A stretch of 64,000 nucleotides of DNA from Candidatus Zixiibacteriota bacterium (GTDB lineage Bacteria > Zixibacteria > MSB-5A5 > GN15 > JACZUZ01): contig JAJRPM010000011.1 in assembly GCA_024280775.1 (NCBI GenBank), forward strand, positions 1-64,000. The letters run 5' to 3'. This document shows, piece by piece, positions 17,278-27,274 of the stretch; the stretch's first letter is position 1; each line of letters starts with the position of its first letter. A model generated the notes under the pieces. That model was not told where the DNA came from. It did no database searches and saw nothing but the letters and a program-made list of their open reading frames with translations. The position numbers and the translations under genes are program-made.

Positions 17278-17411
17278 GACATCCTCCTAATAATATATTG
17301 CTAGAATAGATTTCAGAACCATTGCCAAATTATCTGCCAAGCTCGGTAACCATAGAAACCGATACAGGCGCAAAGATAAGTAGAACAACGACTCTTGGCA
17401 ATTCGGCCATC

Positions 17412-17441
17412 GACAATTAGAAACTGGACAACTAGAAACTG
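17412..17441. repeat. Two tandem 15-bp repeats
   Basis: GACAATTAGAAACTG is followed directly by GACAACTAGAAACTG, upstream of the large secreted protein starting at 17565. One base differs. They may be slippage products or a doubled binding site. The rest of 17278-17564 shows nothing else I can name. Confidence 0.7.
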
Positions 17442-17564
17442 CGCCATACAAAACTTGGAACTTGCATGGGCATAAACTATGTTACCCCGAGAAGGCCTGG
17501 CCTCTACTTCCTCACGCAGGCCCTTATGCCAAATAGAGAATCCGCATACACAAAGGAAGTAGCC

Positions 17565-19952
17565 TTGAGTTATCCCATGAAAGACAATCTCCAAACTCGC
17601 ACACTTCTCAAAGTACTTTTGGCTCTGATTCTGCTACTTGCCACCACCCTGGACGCTAGCGCTGAAGAAGAGGAGATTTTCTCGGCTCCGAACTACAATC
17701 TTAGCTTGCTTGCAAATCGACAGGTCTCCAGCGGAGCCGCAGAGGACATTTGGGGGTGGACAAACCCGGTTGACGGCAAAGAATATGTCCTGTTATGTGT
17801 GGGAAGCGGATTGGAAATCTACGACATTAGTGTTCCGACTAATCCTATTCTCGTCTCAACAGTCAATGCGCTAGGCTCCAACCTCATAGACGTCAAGACC
17901 TATCAACACTACGCATACGGAGCCGAACAGGGCGGCCCAATTCAAGTAATCGACCTGCAATTTCTACCTGATAGCGCCATGACAGTCGGAGCCTTCACCG
18001 CTCCGAACATCACCGGCTCACATAACATATATATAGACACTCTCACCGGATTCGGATATCTGGCAATGAACGGCGCCGGCCAACGTGACGTTCGTATTCT
18101 GGATTTGTCTGACCCGGTAAACCCCGCCGCCGCCGGGTCAATCAATCAGGCCTTCACGTTTTGTCCGGTGGGCTTTGATGACACACATGATATGTGGTGC
18201 GAAGGTGACACCTGCTACTATGCCTCACTTAATTCGGGTATACTAGTAGTAGATGTAACCGACAAAAACAATCCGGCATTCATCCAAATCCACCGCTACC
18301 CTGCAAACTTCACTCATAGCGTCTGGCCCAGCGCTGATAGAAACTATATTTTCACCACTGACGAAGTCCCCAATGGACACATGCGCGTCTTTGATGTGCG
18401 TGACAAGAATCGCATTCACCAAGTCGGCTCCTATCAGGCCGCCACCAGCACAATTATTCACAATGTCTTCGCGCGTGACACACTGATGTTTATCTCCTAC
18501 TACGGTGAAGGAGTAAAAGTCCTCAACATAGTCGATCCGACAATGCCCGTCGAAGTAGCCTCCTATGACACCTACCCGCAAGGAACCGGAACCGGATTCA
18601 ATGGCTGTTGGGGAGTTTATCCTTATTTTGCCTCAGGTGTAATCGCGGCCTCTGACAGAAGTAACGGACTCTTTCTTCTTTCGCTCAATGAAGTCGATCA
18701 CGGCTGGTTAGCCGGTACTGTAAGAGATCAAAACGGCCTGCCGGTCCCCGGAGCGCGAGTCAGCATCGACAATACCGCCTACGAAACCTACAGCGCCGCT
18801 GATGGCTCATATAGACTACCGGCTCCGAATCAAACTGAATTCGTCACTGTGTTCCGCTCAGGTTATGACATTCTATTTGCGCAGGTAGTAATGTCACAAG
18901 CAATGACCACAACCTTCAACCCCGTGATAACCGCGCAAAGCGGAGCTGTTGTATCCGGGGCAGTATTTGTGAGTGATAACAACGGCGCTCTCTCGGTAGA
19001 CACCTCAATTCGCTTTGGTGTCAGCGCACACTTTACCGGACCAATCATCCCGGCAACCGACGGCTCCTTTGAACTAGGCGCGCTCCGTAGCGGAACAGAA
19101 CAAATAACCGCCTATCGCTGGGGGTACATTCCGGTAGACACTATAGTAGACGCACAAAGCCAACCAATAGATATTACCTTAGTCATGGAGCCGGGCTATA
19201 GTGACGATTTCGAATGGGATCTCGGCTGGACAGTCGGAGAGCAATCCAGCGCCAGCGGCGCCTGGGAGCGCGCCATTCCATTTGGAACGTTTTTCGGAGG
19301 CAATCTTGTCCAACCGGATTTCGATCATGGCGCCAACGGTGACCGTCTTTGCTGGATAACCGGCGCCTCTTCTCCGGGGGCTTCGGTATCTTTGAATGAT
19401 GTCAACCGAGGCTCGACTACTCTCTTCTCACCCCTGCTTGATCTCAGCGCCTACATCAACCCGCATGTCAACTACTGGCGCTGGTTCAGCAATGACCAAA
19501 GCGTCAACTCCGGCGCTGACCCCTGGGTCACGAGGGTTTCCAATGACTCCGGTGTCACCTGGGTGACACTGGAGAACACTACCACAGCCGCCGCGTCATG
19601 GACCATGCAAGACTTTCGACTTCGTGACCACATTCAACTCACTAACCGTATGATGTTCAAATTCGTGGCGACTGATAATTGCAACAATGTACTTATCGAA
19701 GCGGCGCTGGATGACTTTTCTATCTATGATGACACATCAGGTTGCTGCAGACTCGGCGGCGACACCAATGGTGACGGTACAGCAAATATCGTCGATATAA
19801 CTTTCATGATAAGCCATCTATTCCAAGGCGGCCCGAATGCAACTTGCGCAGACGAAATGGACGCCGACGGTGACGGAACATTCAACATCGTAGATATCAC
19901 ACGCCTAATAGGTCACGTCTTTAGCGGTGGCCCGCCTGCTGTGTGCCCGTAA
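17565..19952 (+). CDS. Choice-of-anchor B secreted protein with dockerin repeats
   Basis: I favour a TTG start at 17565, five bases after GGAAG; the first ATG, 17577, is too far from it. The product has about 795 residues. After a signal peptide (LLKVLLALILLLATTLDASA), residues ~50-420 hold LVIVD-like repeats (LEIYDISVPTNPILVS, VRILDLSDPVNPA, ILVVDVTDKNNPAF, VKVLNIVDPTMPVEV) of the choice-of-anchor B type. A carboxypeptidase-regulatory-like fold follows (AGTVRDQNGLPVPGARVSI), then a jelly-roll-like part. The C-terminus has two Ca-loop dockerin-type repeats, GDTNGDGTANIVDIT and DADGDGTFNIVDIT. It is probably surface-anchored or secreted. Binding partner is unknown. Confidence 0.9.
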   Translation: MSYPMKDNLQTRTLLKVLLALILLLATTLDASAEEEEIFSAPNYNLSLLANRQVSSGAAEDIWGWTNPVDGKEYVLLCVGSGLEIYDISVPTNPILVSTVNALGSNLIDVKTYQHYAYGAEQGGPIQVIDLQFLPDSAMTVGAFTAPNITGSHNIYIDTLTGFGYLAMNGAGQRDVRILDLSDPVNPAAAGSINQAFTFCPVGFDDTHDMWCEGDTCYYASLNSGILVVDVTDKNNPAFIQIHRYPANFTHSVWPSADRNYIFTTDEVPNGHMRVFDVRDKNRIHQVGSYQAATSTIIHNVFARDTLMFISYYGEGVKVLNIVDPTMPVEVASYDTYPQGTGTGFNGCWGVYPYFASGVIAASDRSNGLFLLSLNEVDHGWLAGTVRDQNGLPVPGARVSIDNTAYETYSAADGSYRLPAPNQTEFVTVFRSGYDILFAQVVMSQAMTTTFNPVITAQSGAVVSGAVFVSDNNGALSVDTSIRFGVSAHFTGPIIPATDGSFELGALRSGTEQITAYRWGYIPVDTIVDAQSQPIDITLVMEPGYSDDFEWDLGWTVGEQSSASGAWERAIPFGTFFGGNLVQPDFDHGANGDRLCWITGASSPGASVSLNDVNRGSTTLFSPLLDLSAYINPHVNYWRWFSNDQSVNSGADPWVTRVSNDSGVTWVTLENTTTAAASWTMQDFRLRDHIQLTNRMMFKFVATDNCNNVLIEAALDDFSIYDDTSGCCRLGGDTNGDGTANIVDITFMISHLFQGGPNATCADEMDADGDGTFNIVDITRLIGHVFSGGPPAVCP

Positions 19953-19993
19953 AGGTTCGACACATTCAATTCATTGCAAGGAGACCTCTGACA

Positions 19994-20356
19994 ATGAGCG
20001 CCGAAACAAAAGACAATTGTATTTTCTGCAAAATAATAGCCGGTGATATCCCCGGCAAAATAGTCTATCGTGATGAACAGTACGTCGCCTTCCTCGATGT
20101 AAACCCCAAAGCGCCGCTACACATACTAGTATGCCCAATAGAGCACACCGACAACTTCCAACAAACCAAGCCAGACGTAATCGCCGGAGCCACCAAGGTA
20201 ATCCAAACTCTAGCCACCCAATTAGGCATCGCAGACAATTACACCCTACAAATCAACAACGGCGAAAGCTCCGGCCAGGAGGTTTTTCATTTGCATATTC
20301 ATTTGCTAAGCCGCGACATAGAGTCAGTTGACGAGGCATTAGCTATGACCGAATAA
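19994..20356 (+). CDS. HIT-family nucleotide hydrolase (HinT-like)
   Basis: I start at ATG 19994, after AAGGAGA, although the frame is open from 19943. The 120-residue protein has CIFCKIIAGDIPGKIVYRDE and YVAFLDVNPKAPLH at the front, and the histidine triad HLHIHLL near the end. HIT enzymes cleave the bond between AMP and an amine or phosphate. The N-terminal Cys pair of HinT members is present. The gene follows the large secreted protein by 41 bp but functional linkage is unlikely. Confidence 0.95.
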   Translation: MSAETKDNCIFCKIIAGDIPGKIVYRDEQYVAFLDVNPKAPLHILVCPIEHTDNFQQTKPDVIAGATKVIQTLATQLGIADNYTLQINNGESSGQEVFHLHIHLLSRDIESVDEALAMTE

Positions 20357-20404
20357 AGAAGATTCTGAAACTTGCCATTACAATTTCATTAGCGGGAAAA
20401 TCCA

Positions 20405-20483
20405 GTAGATACCGTCTTGTCCGTCAAGCAATATTTGGGTTAAACGGTTGTTGTTTTTTTATAATTGCTTATATAATCATCAG
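20405..20483 (-). repeat. 81-bp interspersed repeat, diverged copy 3
   Basis: Read on the minus strand this is CTGATGATTATATAAGCAA...GACGGTATCTAC, matching the repeats at 61 and 453. Just beyond it (20484-20510, on the minus strand upstream) lies AACCTACGGAACTG, which matches the palindrome/repeat junction seen at 444-458, and a hairpin GAAACC-CTTGC-GGTTTC. The composite structure is therefore conserved. The rest of 20357-20709 has no gene. Confidence 0.75.
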
Positions 20484-20709
20484 TTCCGTAGGTTGAAACC
20501 CTTGCGGTTTCGAGACTCTCCTCCAAAAGAAAATGTCAACAGTTACCCGCTTCCCGCATTTTCACCATCAACTCACTGCACATTTTACGTCACTCCATTA
20601 GTAGGAGCCATACACAAACAGCCAACAAAAACACTACAACATTCATACCGCGCACATCTTATCTAACCAAACGAACCCATTTCAAGGGCAGGAAAGGAAT
20701 TCTATAGAA

Positions 20710-23700
20710 CTACTTCAACAGAACCATCTTCTTAGAGGCCGTGAAATCTCCGGCTACAAGTTTGTAGAAGTACATTCCGCTTGAAACCGCATCTCCGTAC
20801 TCATTGTCGGCGTTCCAGGTGACACTGTATCTGCCTGCTGACTGCGTACCTTGATTTATCGTTCGCACCCTGCGTCCTAGGATATTATAGATGGTGATAG
20901 TAACGTCCGCCCTCTTTGGCAATGCGTAGGATATTACAGTCGTCGGGTTGAATGGGTTTGGGTGATTCTGCGAGAGGGAGAATTCTCTCGGTAATGCGGA
21001 TACATCCTCGTCTCCAATTCCTGTCTGGATATCCCGGGCGAATGAGGAATCGACACCAACATTATCAAGCGGGTTTATGTCATCTTCGTTTGCGAATGCC
21101 ACAGCTCTGTTTTCTATCAAACCCAAACTGTTCACAGTTGCAACCAGTATCACAGTAGCGCTATCTCCCGGTGGCAATGTGCCCAAATCGCAGGTGAGGC
21201 GCCCGTCGAGGAATACACAGGGTCCGTGATCGGATGTATGTGAAACATAACTAATCTGAGGCGGCAGGGTGTCGATTAGTGTTACACTAGTTGCCGAATC
21301 AATCCCGTGATTTGCAACGGTGATTTCATAGCGGATAGTATTATTTACTGAAGCGCTATCTGCATCGTCGGATTTGCTGACGACTAAGTCCACCCGTTTA
21401 TCGAAGACACTACTGCAGTTCGAGAATTCTGAGGTGCTACCGAATCTGTCAGTTGCAGTTAGTGTCACATTCGCCGGAGCAACAGTTAAAGGCAATGTTG
21501 TAAAGTTTATGCGAGCGGCTCCAGATGCATCGGTGGTGACTGATGCATTGCCAATCCACAACTGCCCCTGCCCCAACCCCAATGGATCACAGGCGTCATT
21601 TGCATAGGCGACAATTGAGTATTCTTCATTCGGTTTACTATTGAGAATTCCAACAATTGTAGCTTCATTTGATTCACTGACAAACACCGAGAAGAGTCGG
21701 GGTGAGTTTTGGCCATCATTGGCCCCGCCGTCAGCATCAAGAGGGTCTCTACTGTTTGGCCCGACTGGATCTAGGTCTATCCCGCCTTTGACATTGGCGA
21801 ATATACTGTTGAAATTCAGAGTGTTGAAACTTGTGCTGTTATCCGGACTATCAATGACTCGTATGCCGACACCATTGTTCCTGGCGATGATTTGGGTAGA
21901 AGGAAAAAAAGAATTGTTAATAGTGTTCCCGAATCCGTCAATGACTAGACCATCACCTGCGGCAGGTCCCATACCGGGGACAGCCACAAAACCATTGCGT
22001 TCAATTCGGTTGCTTGCAACACTACACTCATTGGAAAACAGAAGAATACCTGACTGTTTATTCTCTCTTACCTGATTCCCTAGTCGAGAGTTTTCACCAA
22101 TGGAAATTCCGATATTTGTTCCCGATGACTCAAGAACCCTGATGCCGGTCAAGTTGGGTAACGCTGTTGCATTGTCTATCCCTACGCCAACAAAGTTTCC
22201 ATAAACCCTGACGCCTCCAATAGCCGGAACAAAGGGGGAGCTGACAACATCAATACCAATGCCATCATTGGCCGAAATCAGGTTGCCTTCATCGAGCTCG
22301 CCGTTAACAGTGTTGGACCCGCCGATTATTATGTCGCTGGTAGAGTTAAGTTCGATTCCCACTCCCCGATTCCCATTAGCGCTAAGGCCCAAAGTGTCGA
22401 CGCCAATATAGTTTCCGCTGATTCGGCCACCCACTACACCTCTTATCGATATCCCTCCAGCGCCATTGTCGGAGATAACATTTCCGCTATCATTAGTTCC
22501 ACCCACTAGGCACGAATCGGTAAAGATCTCCACTCCAAAACCACCATTGCCTGCGGCGGCGCCTTCCTCGGTTAGGCCAATGAAGTTATTGAGGATGATG
22601 TTTGCTGAACCAGCAAGTCCGGCAGCGCCAGAGTTATTCCCTGCTCTCAGCGATGTAGAAGTAACACTGATGGTTACTCCAGCTCCGGTATTGCCAGAGA
22701 TAATGTTTCTCTCCTGGTCCTCAACACCGCCAACAATATTCCTGTCCGAATCGAGGATTGTGACACCCGAGACATGGTTGGGAAGTTTGGTTCCGTCTTT
22801 ACGCAAGCCTATGACATTGTGATGGACAGAATTGTCGGTTGAATTCGACGCGATGCGAATTCCATCTCTACGGTTTCCGGCTATATAATTCCATCCGCTG
22901 TAACTCCTATCCGCCGACGAGCCGCCGGGAGTTGTAACAAAAAAGTCGCGACTTCCTAGAAAATTTCTGCGACCAAAAGCGACATTGATTCCATCGCCAA
23001 GGTTACCAAAGTCCATCTGTGAATCACTTCTGAGTCCAATGTAACAGTCTATTATACTGACTCCATCGACAGTTTCATCAGCGTCGCCTGTGAGCTTGAT
23101 TCCCGCGCCGCCAAAACGTCCGATTTCCAGCCCTGCAATAGTCCTGCCACTGCCAGTAATCTCGAGTCCGTTGACTCCAGCTCCTGTGTTTACTCCATCG
23201 AGCACAATTGGCCTGCCGTCCGGTTGTGTGTTTCCATCGATTGTGACGGCAGAGGTAATTGCAGGAAGCGCTGATAGAGGAGAAATAGTGGTATTGCCCT
23301 TTATATCGAAATCAATGTTCTTCAGACCGCCCTGAGCGTTGGCTTCCATTATCGCCGCTCGTAAGGTGCATTCTATCTCACCATTGGGTAGCTCATTGCC
23401 TGTGTCGCAAATCCCATCTGTAGTATCAATGTCTGGAGCGTCACCATTTGAATTGACTATCATCCCGCCGGGCGTCGCTAATATCAGGCCGAATTGGCCT
23501 CCTTGGAAATTAGCGAAAAGTAGAATATCTCCATTGTCATTAAGACCGGTAGGCTGACCGTCGGCTCCAGTGCTAGGAATGGCGTCATTGATAATAAAAG
23601 CGTCATCCACAATCAGCGTACCAGCCGAAGGATCCTCGACGATGTCACCGGACTGCACAGCTAACTGCAACCCTCTCCCTGTCCTTCCTATCCAAACTCC

Positions 23701-24975
23701 TACATAACCGGAATCTGTCACCGTATCTACCGCCAAGTCGCTGAAGGCCACCAAACCATTGCGGTTTATGTCCATATTGTTGACACGCCAGAAAACGAAA
23801 TTACCGGGCCTGCCGGGAGCAGGATCGCCAACCATTGCGATTTTCTTTATCCCGCTGGCGTCACCTCCCCAAATACCCAATTTGCCATCGGAGGTTGCCC
23901 CTTGAAATACAACCGAGTCGTTATCATACAGACCGAAATTGATGAATGCATTGGCGGCGCGAAAAGTCGCTCCGTTTGCGCCGTCAGCTAAGTCACCATC
24001 AGATACGATTGGAATCTCATCTGTGTTGAAGAGGCTGTAGGATAACCCTATTTCCTTCCAACTCTTGTGCACATTATTGCCTTGAGTGTTTAGCTGGTAA
24101 TTCCCAAATACCGCGAAAGTACTGTCTAAACCGCTAACCCTCAGAGGCACATGCCCATTAACCGGATCCCAGGAATACACTACTCCGATCCCATTGTTAT
24201 CAGCTATTCTCCCCGCCTGTACCGAAAAAATCGTCTTTCCCGCCGACGTAACAATTTTTTGTGACTCCGAACGAGAGAACAGCCAGCCTCCCGGGATATT
24301 TGGAATTGAATGCTCTGACTGACTGAGGATATTGAATCCTTGAGGTCCATACTCCCCAATGACTATATCTGAGCTCCCAAATACCGTAGGCCCTCTTACT
24401 GCGCCGGTGAACAAGAATCTCCCGGCGTTGAAAGCAACGAGAGAAGCCGCGAACAAAGTGTCGCCGGAAGGCAACAGATTCGTGGAGGTAAACTTCTGAA
24501 CCATTACTCCATTTTCTTCGGCAAAGAAAGCATGCACGACGCCGTTGAAAGTTCCATCTTGTGAATACGAGGCGGCCATCCCTATCTGCCCGTCCGGGCC
24601 CATGAAAACCTGTGGAAGTCCGTCCTTCAAGAGTATCACGCCGGTAAAACGAGGCACAGAGCCACCTTTCTGTACAAGTAGGCGCAGAGTGTCACCCTCA
24701 AAAACCCAAATTCCTTCATTGTTGTCTGCCGTTATCCCGCCTACGCCCATTTCAAGTCTTGCTGAAAAGACCGCCTTGCCGCCATCACTCAGCGATATTC
24801 CATTTAACCCAAATGAACTAGAGAAAAGCGCTCCTGGAATACCTGGAGCGGATGTTCCAGATAATACGACAAGCTTACTTGTATACTCCGCTTGAGCTGT
24901 TGAAATCAACAAACACATGCTTGCAACTAGCAAGCCCCATAGCTTCCTGAACCTGTTTGAGTAAGTATGATTCAT
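20710..24975 (-). CDS. Giant secreted beta-helix protein with type IX-like sorting domain
   Basis: The 1421-residue protein has a signal peptide (LWGLLVASMCLLISTAQA). Residues ~30-500 form a propeller-like region with repeated blocks on products such as SLSDGGKAVFSARLEMG and FAVFGNYQL. A CSLREP-type motif (GEIECTLRAAIMEANA, ~540) starts a long right-handed beta-helix with repeats of 'N.I.GN.GDGI'. A DUF11-like domain follows (LVVSKSDDADSASVNNTIRY). The C-terminus (LSQNHPNPFNPTTVISYALP...MYFYKLVAGDFTASKKMVLLK split here) is a FlgD-fold sorting domain typical of type IX secretion cargo. It should be exported and attached at the surface. Whether the beta helix is an adhesin or a polysaccharide lyase is not clear. 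Confidence 0.9.
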   Translation of the reverse strand: MNHTYSNRFRKLWGLLVASMCLLISTAQAEYTSKLVVLSGTSAPGIPGALFSSSFGLNGISLSDGGKAVFSARLEMGVGGITADNNEGIWVFEGDTLRLLVQKGGSVPRFTGVILLKDGLPQVFMGPDGQIGMAASYSQDGTFNGVVHAFFAEENGVMVQKFTSTNLLPSGDTLFAASLVAFNAGRFLFTGAVRGPTVFGSSDIVIGEYGPQGFNILSQSEHSIPNIPGGWLFSRSESQKIVTSAGKTIFSVQAGRIADNNGIGVVYSWDPVNGHVPLRVSGLDSTFAVFGNYQLNTQGNNVHKSWKEIGLSYSLFNTDEIPIVSDGDLADGANGATFRAANAFINFGLYDNDSVVFQGATSDGKLGIWGGDASGIKKIAMVGDPAPGRPGNFVFWRVNNMDINRNGLVAFSDLAVDTVTDSGYVGVWIGRTGRGLQLAVQSGDIVEDPSAGTLIVDDAFIINDAIPSTGADGQPTGLNDNGDILLFANFQGGQFGLILATPGGMIVNSNGDAPDIDTTDGICDTGNELPNGEIECTLRAAIMEANAQGGLKNIDFDIKGNTTISPLSALPAITSAVTIDGNTQPDGRPIVLDGVNTGAGVNGLEITGSGRTIAGLEIGRFGGAGIKLTGDADETVDGVSIIDCYIGLRSDSQMDFGNLGDGINVAFGRRNFLGSRDFFVTTPGGSSADRSYSGWNYIAGNRRDGIRIASNSTDNSVHHNVIGLRKDGTKLPNHVSGVTILDSDRNIVGGVEDQERNIISGNTGAGVTISVTSTSLRAGNNSGAAGLAGSANIILNNFIGLTEEGAAAGNGGFGVEIFTDSCLVGGTNDSGNVISDNGAGGISIRGVVGGRISGNYIGVDTLGLSANGNRGVGIELNSTSDIIIGGSNTVNGELDEGNLISANDGIGIDVVSSPFVPAIGGVRVYGNFVGVGIDNATALPNLTGIRVLESSGTNIGISIGENSRLGNQVRENKQSGILLFSNECSVASNRIERNGFVAVPGMGPAAGDGLVIDGFGNTINNSFFPSTQIIARNNGVGIRVIDSPDNSTSFNTLNFNSIFANVKGGIDLDPVGPNSRDPLDADGGANDGQNSPRLFSVFVSESNEATIVGILNSKPNEEYSIVAYANDACDPLGLGQGQLWIGNASVTTDASGAARINFTTLPLTVAPANVTLTATDRFGSTSEFSNCSSVFDKRVDLVVSKSDDADSASVNNTIRYEITVANHGIDSATSVTLIDTLPPQISYVSHTSDHGPCVFLDGRLTCDLGTLPPGDSATVILVATVNSLGLIENRAVAFANEDDINPLDNVGVDSSFARDIQTGIGDEDVSALPREFSLSQNHPNPFNPTTVISYALPKRADVTITIYNILGRRVRTINQGTQSAGRYSVTWNADNEYGDAVSSGMYFYKLVAGDFTASKKMVLLK

Positions 24976-25228
24976 GCTTACCTCTCGTATATGATACTTG
25001 TCTCAGAATCCCAACTGGAAATTGGCAGTCTATTGCAATTACAAATCGCGCCGGATGGCATTTGCCTAATGGATGTCTTAACAATATACGGTATAATCAG
25101 AAATTGCCAAGGGGTGATTTCCTGCGTGGTAGAAACTTGAACACAAAAAGCGCTAGTGTCTCCTATCTTCTAAGAGACACTAGCCCCGTCTTGGCTTCAA
25201 AATAATCGCTGACCCTGCTGAACTGGAG

Positions 25229-27037
25229 CTACTTACCAGTGGAACCACAAATCGGGGCCGGGCCGCCGCTGAAGATTCGAGCTATACCGTAAGTTACATC
25301 TGCGATATTGTACATATTATCACCATTGGCATCAGCTTCATCCTGGCAGGCGGGCGCGGGGCCGCCGCTGAAAATTCGCGCGATTCCGAAAGTTACATCA
25401 CCGATGTTAAAGGAGCCACTAGAGTCTGCATCTCCTGGAATTATGCAACAGCCTTGATTCTTTAGAATCTGTCCGCGCAATTCTCCGGCTCCTGCCGGAA
25501 AGAGTGGTGTGTGTAAGTTGATATACAATTCGTCGCGCATCAAATCGATAATGTCCGTATGAGACAAATACCATATTTCCTTGATAGGACTGGTAAATTG
25601 GGTAAACTGAAATACTACCGGACCGACCGTGCATTCAGGTCCTCTGTGTAGATGTCCGGCAAATGCGCTATCCGGCGGGAAATCATGATTGATAGAGACA
25701 TTTAACTGCCGTCCGCCCTTCTTGAGCTCCACAAATCCACTAGCGGTATTTGAACTTCCAGAACCTGCGCAAGCGGCGGCTTGCTCTGCATCAATTGTCA
25801 CATCACAAGAGGGGTAGGCGCTGGTCAGTAATGTATCTGTCACTCCAGGAGCCTGTCCTCTGATTTCGCCAGAGGGATTGTTGGGCGTGACAATATCCAC
25901 ATAGATTTGGCCTGAAACAAGTTGCTCGAATTCAACGTCAGTTATTGGCCAGGTATCAGTAATAGGACTAGCCGCGGAGGCAAAAGAATGTAGCGCCGCG
26001 CCATTGTTACCCGGAAGTCCAAGATGGATATGCCCGGCGCTGGCGCTATCGAACGGTATATCATGTTCCATATAAACAGAAACTTCCGAACCATCACCGC
26101 TAAGTGTCAGTATTCCAAATCCCTTATTTGCGCTCCCGCTTCCTCCATTGGCTTGCGCGCCATTCAATCCAAAAACAAAGCGTAGTTCCTCTTGTACTAT
26201 TTGACCACGTATCTCACCATCAAAATGCAAATTTGAATGCTGATTCAAATACAAATTCGAGGTAAACAAGTCAACGAGATCTTCCTTTGTGATATTCCAA
26301 CTGGTGTCCACCGGACTAACGGGATCGAGGATGAAGAATATCACCGGGCCCTTAATTCCGACCGGACCGCGATGGACATGCAGCCCACTGAAAAAGGGCG
26401 GCTTTACATCGTGACAGAGGCGGATACGCAAAGAATCCGCAGTTGCGTTCAACTCGCAAAGGGCAACTCCATTGTTATGCGAGAAAGACCGGGGTGTCAA
26501 AGTCGTCAGCGTTTGTGATTCATCGAGAGTAAAATTGAATTTCCGCGGCGCTTGAACTATCTGACCGCGAATCTCTTCAGCAGGGTTCGCAGAAGTGTGA
26601 AAGTTAATATAGAGCTCGCCGTTGAGAAGTCTTTGCAGGTTGGTTGGATCAATCGCCCAATTGATGTCAATGGGACTTGTCAGAGCTCCGAACCCGAAAG
26701 CAATCGGGCCGCTAGTGCATTCAGCCCCGAAGTGAATGTGGCCGCCAATAAGATTCGCCAGGTTGATGTCATGCTCGACATGGATGGACAGTTGGGTAGA
26801 ATCAGAATTGAGCACACATATAGCAAATCCAGTTCTGTCACTGCCATTACCGGCGCAGGAGTTTGTCTGCCCCCCATCGAGTGTGATAGCGAAAATCGTA
26901 GAGTCCGCCACTTTTGCCATTGTCTGACTATGGAGCGCAAGGACTCCGAAAACGCAAGAAACAACAAAGACGCTAAATCTGCGGACTAAGAAGTTTGAGA
27001 TAATATCACGCTTTGACACATCATTAGAGAGCCTCAT
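25229..27037 (-). CDS. Secreted protein with four CHRD domains and dockerin repeats
   Basis: I start at ATG 27037 (602 residues), with GGAGTAAAG upstream and a hydrophobic signal (FSVFVVSCVFGVLALHSQTMA); the frame is open to 27226. Four repeats of ~120 residues each carry GHIHFG or GHLHRG (SGLHVHRG in the second) and end in EIRGQI, GEIRGQA or ELRGQI. This is the CHRD (chordin-like) domain. The tail has two dockerin-type loops (GDADSSGSFNIGDVTFGIA and DANGDNMYNIADVTYGIA) with SGGPAP. The arrangement resembles the proteins at 17565 and 55780, suggesting one shared export or anchoring scheme. Ligand is unknown. Confidence 0.9.
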   Translation of the reverse strand: MRLSNDVSKRDIISNFLVRRFSVFVVSCVFGVLALHSQTMAKVADSTIFAITLDGGQTNSCAGNGSDRTGFAICVLNSDSTQLSIHVEHDINLANLIGGHIHFGAECTSGPIAFGFGALTSPIDINWAIDPTNLQRLLNGELYINFHTSANPAEEIRGQIVQAPRKFNFTLDESQTLTTLTPRSFSHNNGVALCELNATADSLRIRLCHDVKPPFFSGLHVHRGPVGIKGPVIFFILDPVSPVDTSWNITKEDLVDLFTSNLYLNQHSNLHFDGEIRGQIVQEELRFVFGLNGAQANGGSGSANKGFGILTLSGDGSEVSVYMEHDIPFDSASAGHIHLGLPGNNGAALHSFASAASPITDTWPITDVEFEQLVSGQIYVDIVTPNNPSGEIRGQAPGVTDTLLTSAYPSCDVTIDAEQAAACAGSGSSNTASGFVELKKGGRQLNVSINHDFPPDSAFAGHLHRGPECTVGPVVFQFTQFTSPIKEIWYLSHTDIIDLMRDELYINLHTPLFPAGAGELRGQILKNQGCCIIPGDADSSGSFNIGDVTFGIARIFSGGPAPACQDEADANGDNMYNIADVTYGIARIFSGGPAPICGSTGK

Positions 27038-27274
27038 ACACTTTACTCCATTCAAAAAACAAGAGAGCGATATTCTCATTGAGAGGTCCGTGAGAGGGAG
27101 AAAAGGACGGAGAGAGAATGACTGCCCGGAGATTGGCCAACGTTGCACGACTTGATTTCCAGGCCGCAAGACGCGCAATGCCGGTATGAAACGGTGAAAG
27201 GAGACGAATTGTGTCTCAATTACCACAACATAGCATTTGATGAAGTGTTTGCCTAGAAGAAAATTTACGCTCCC

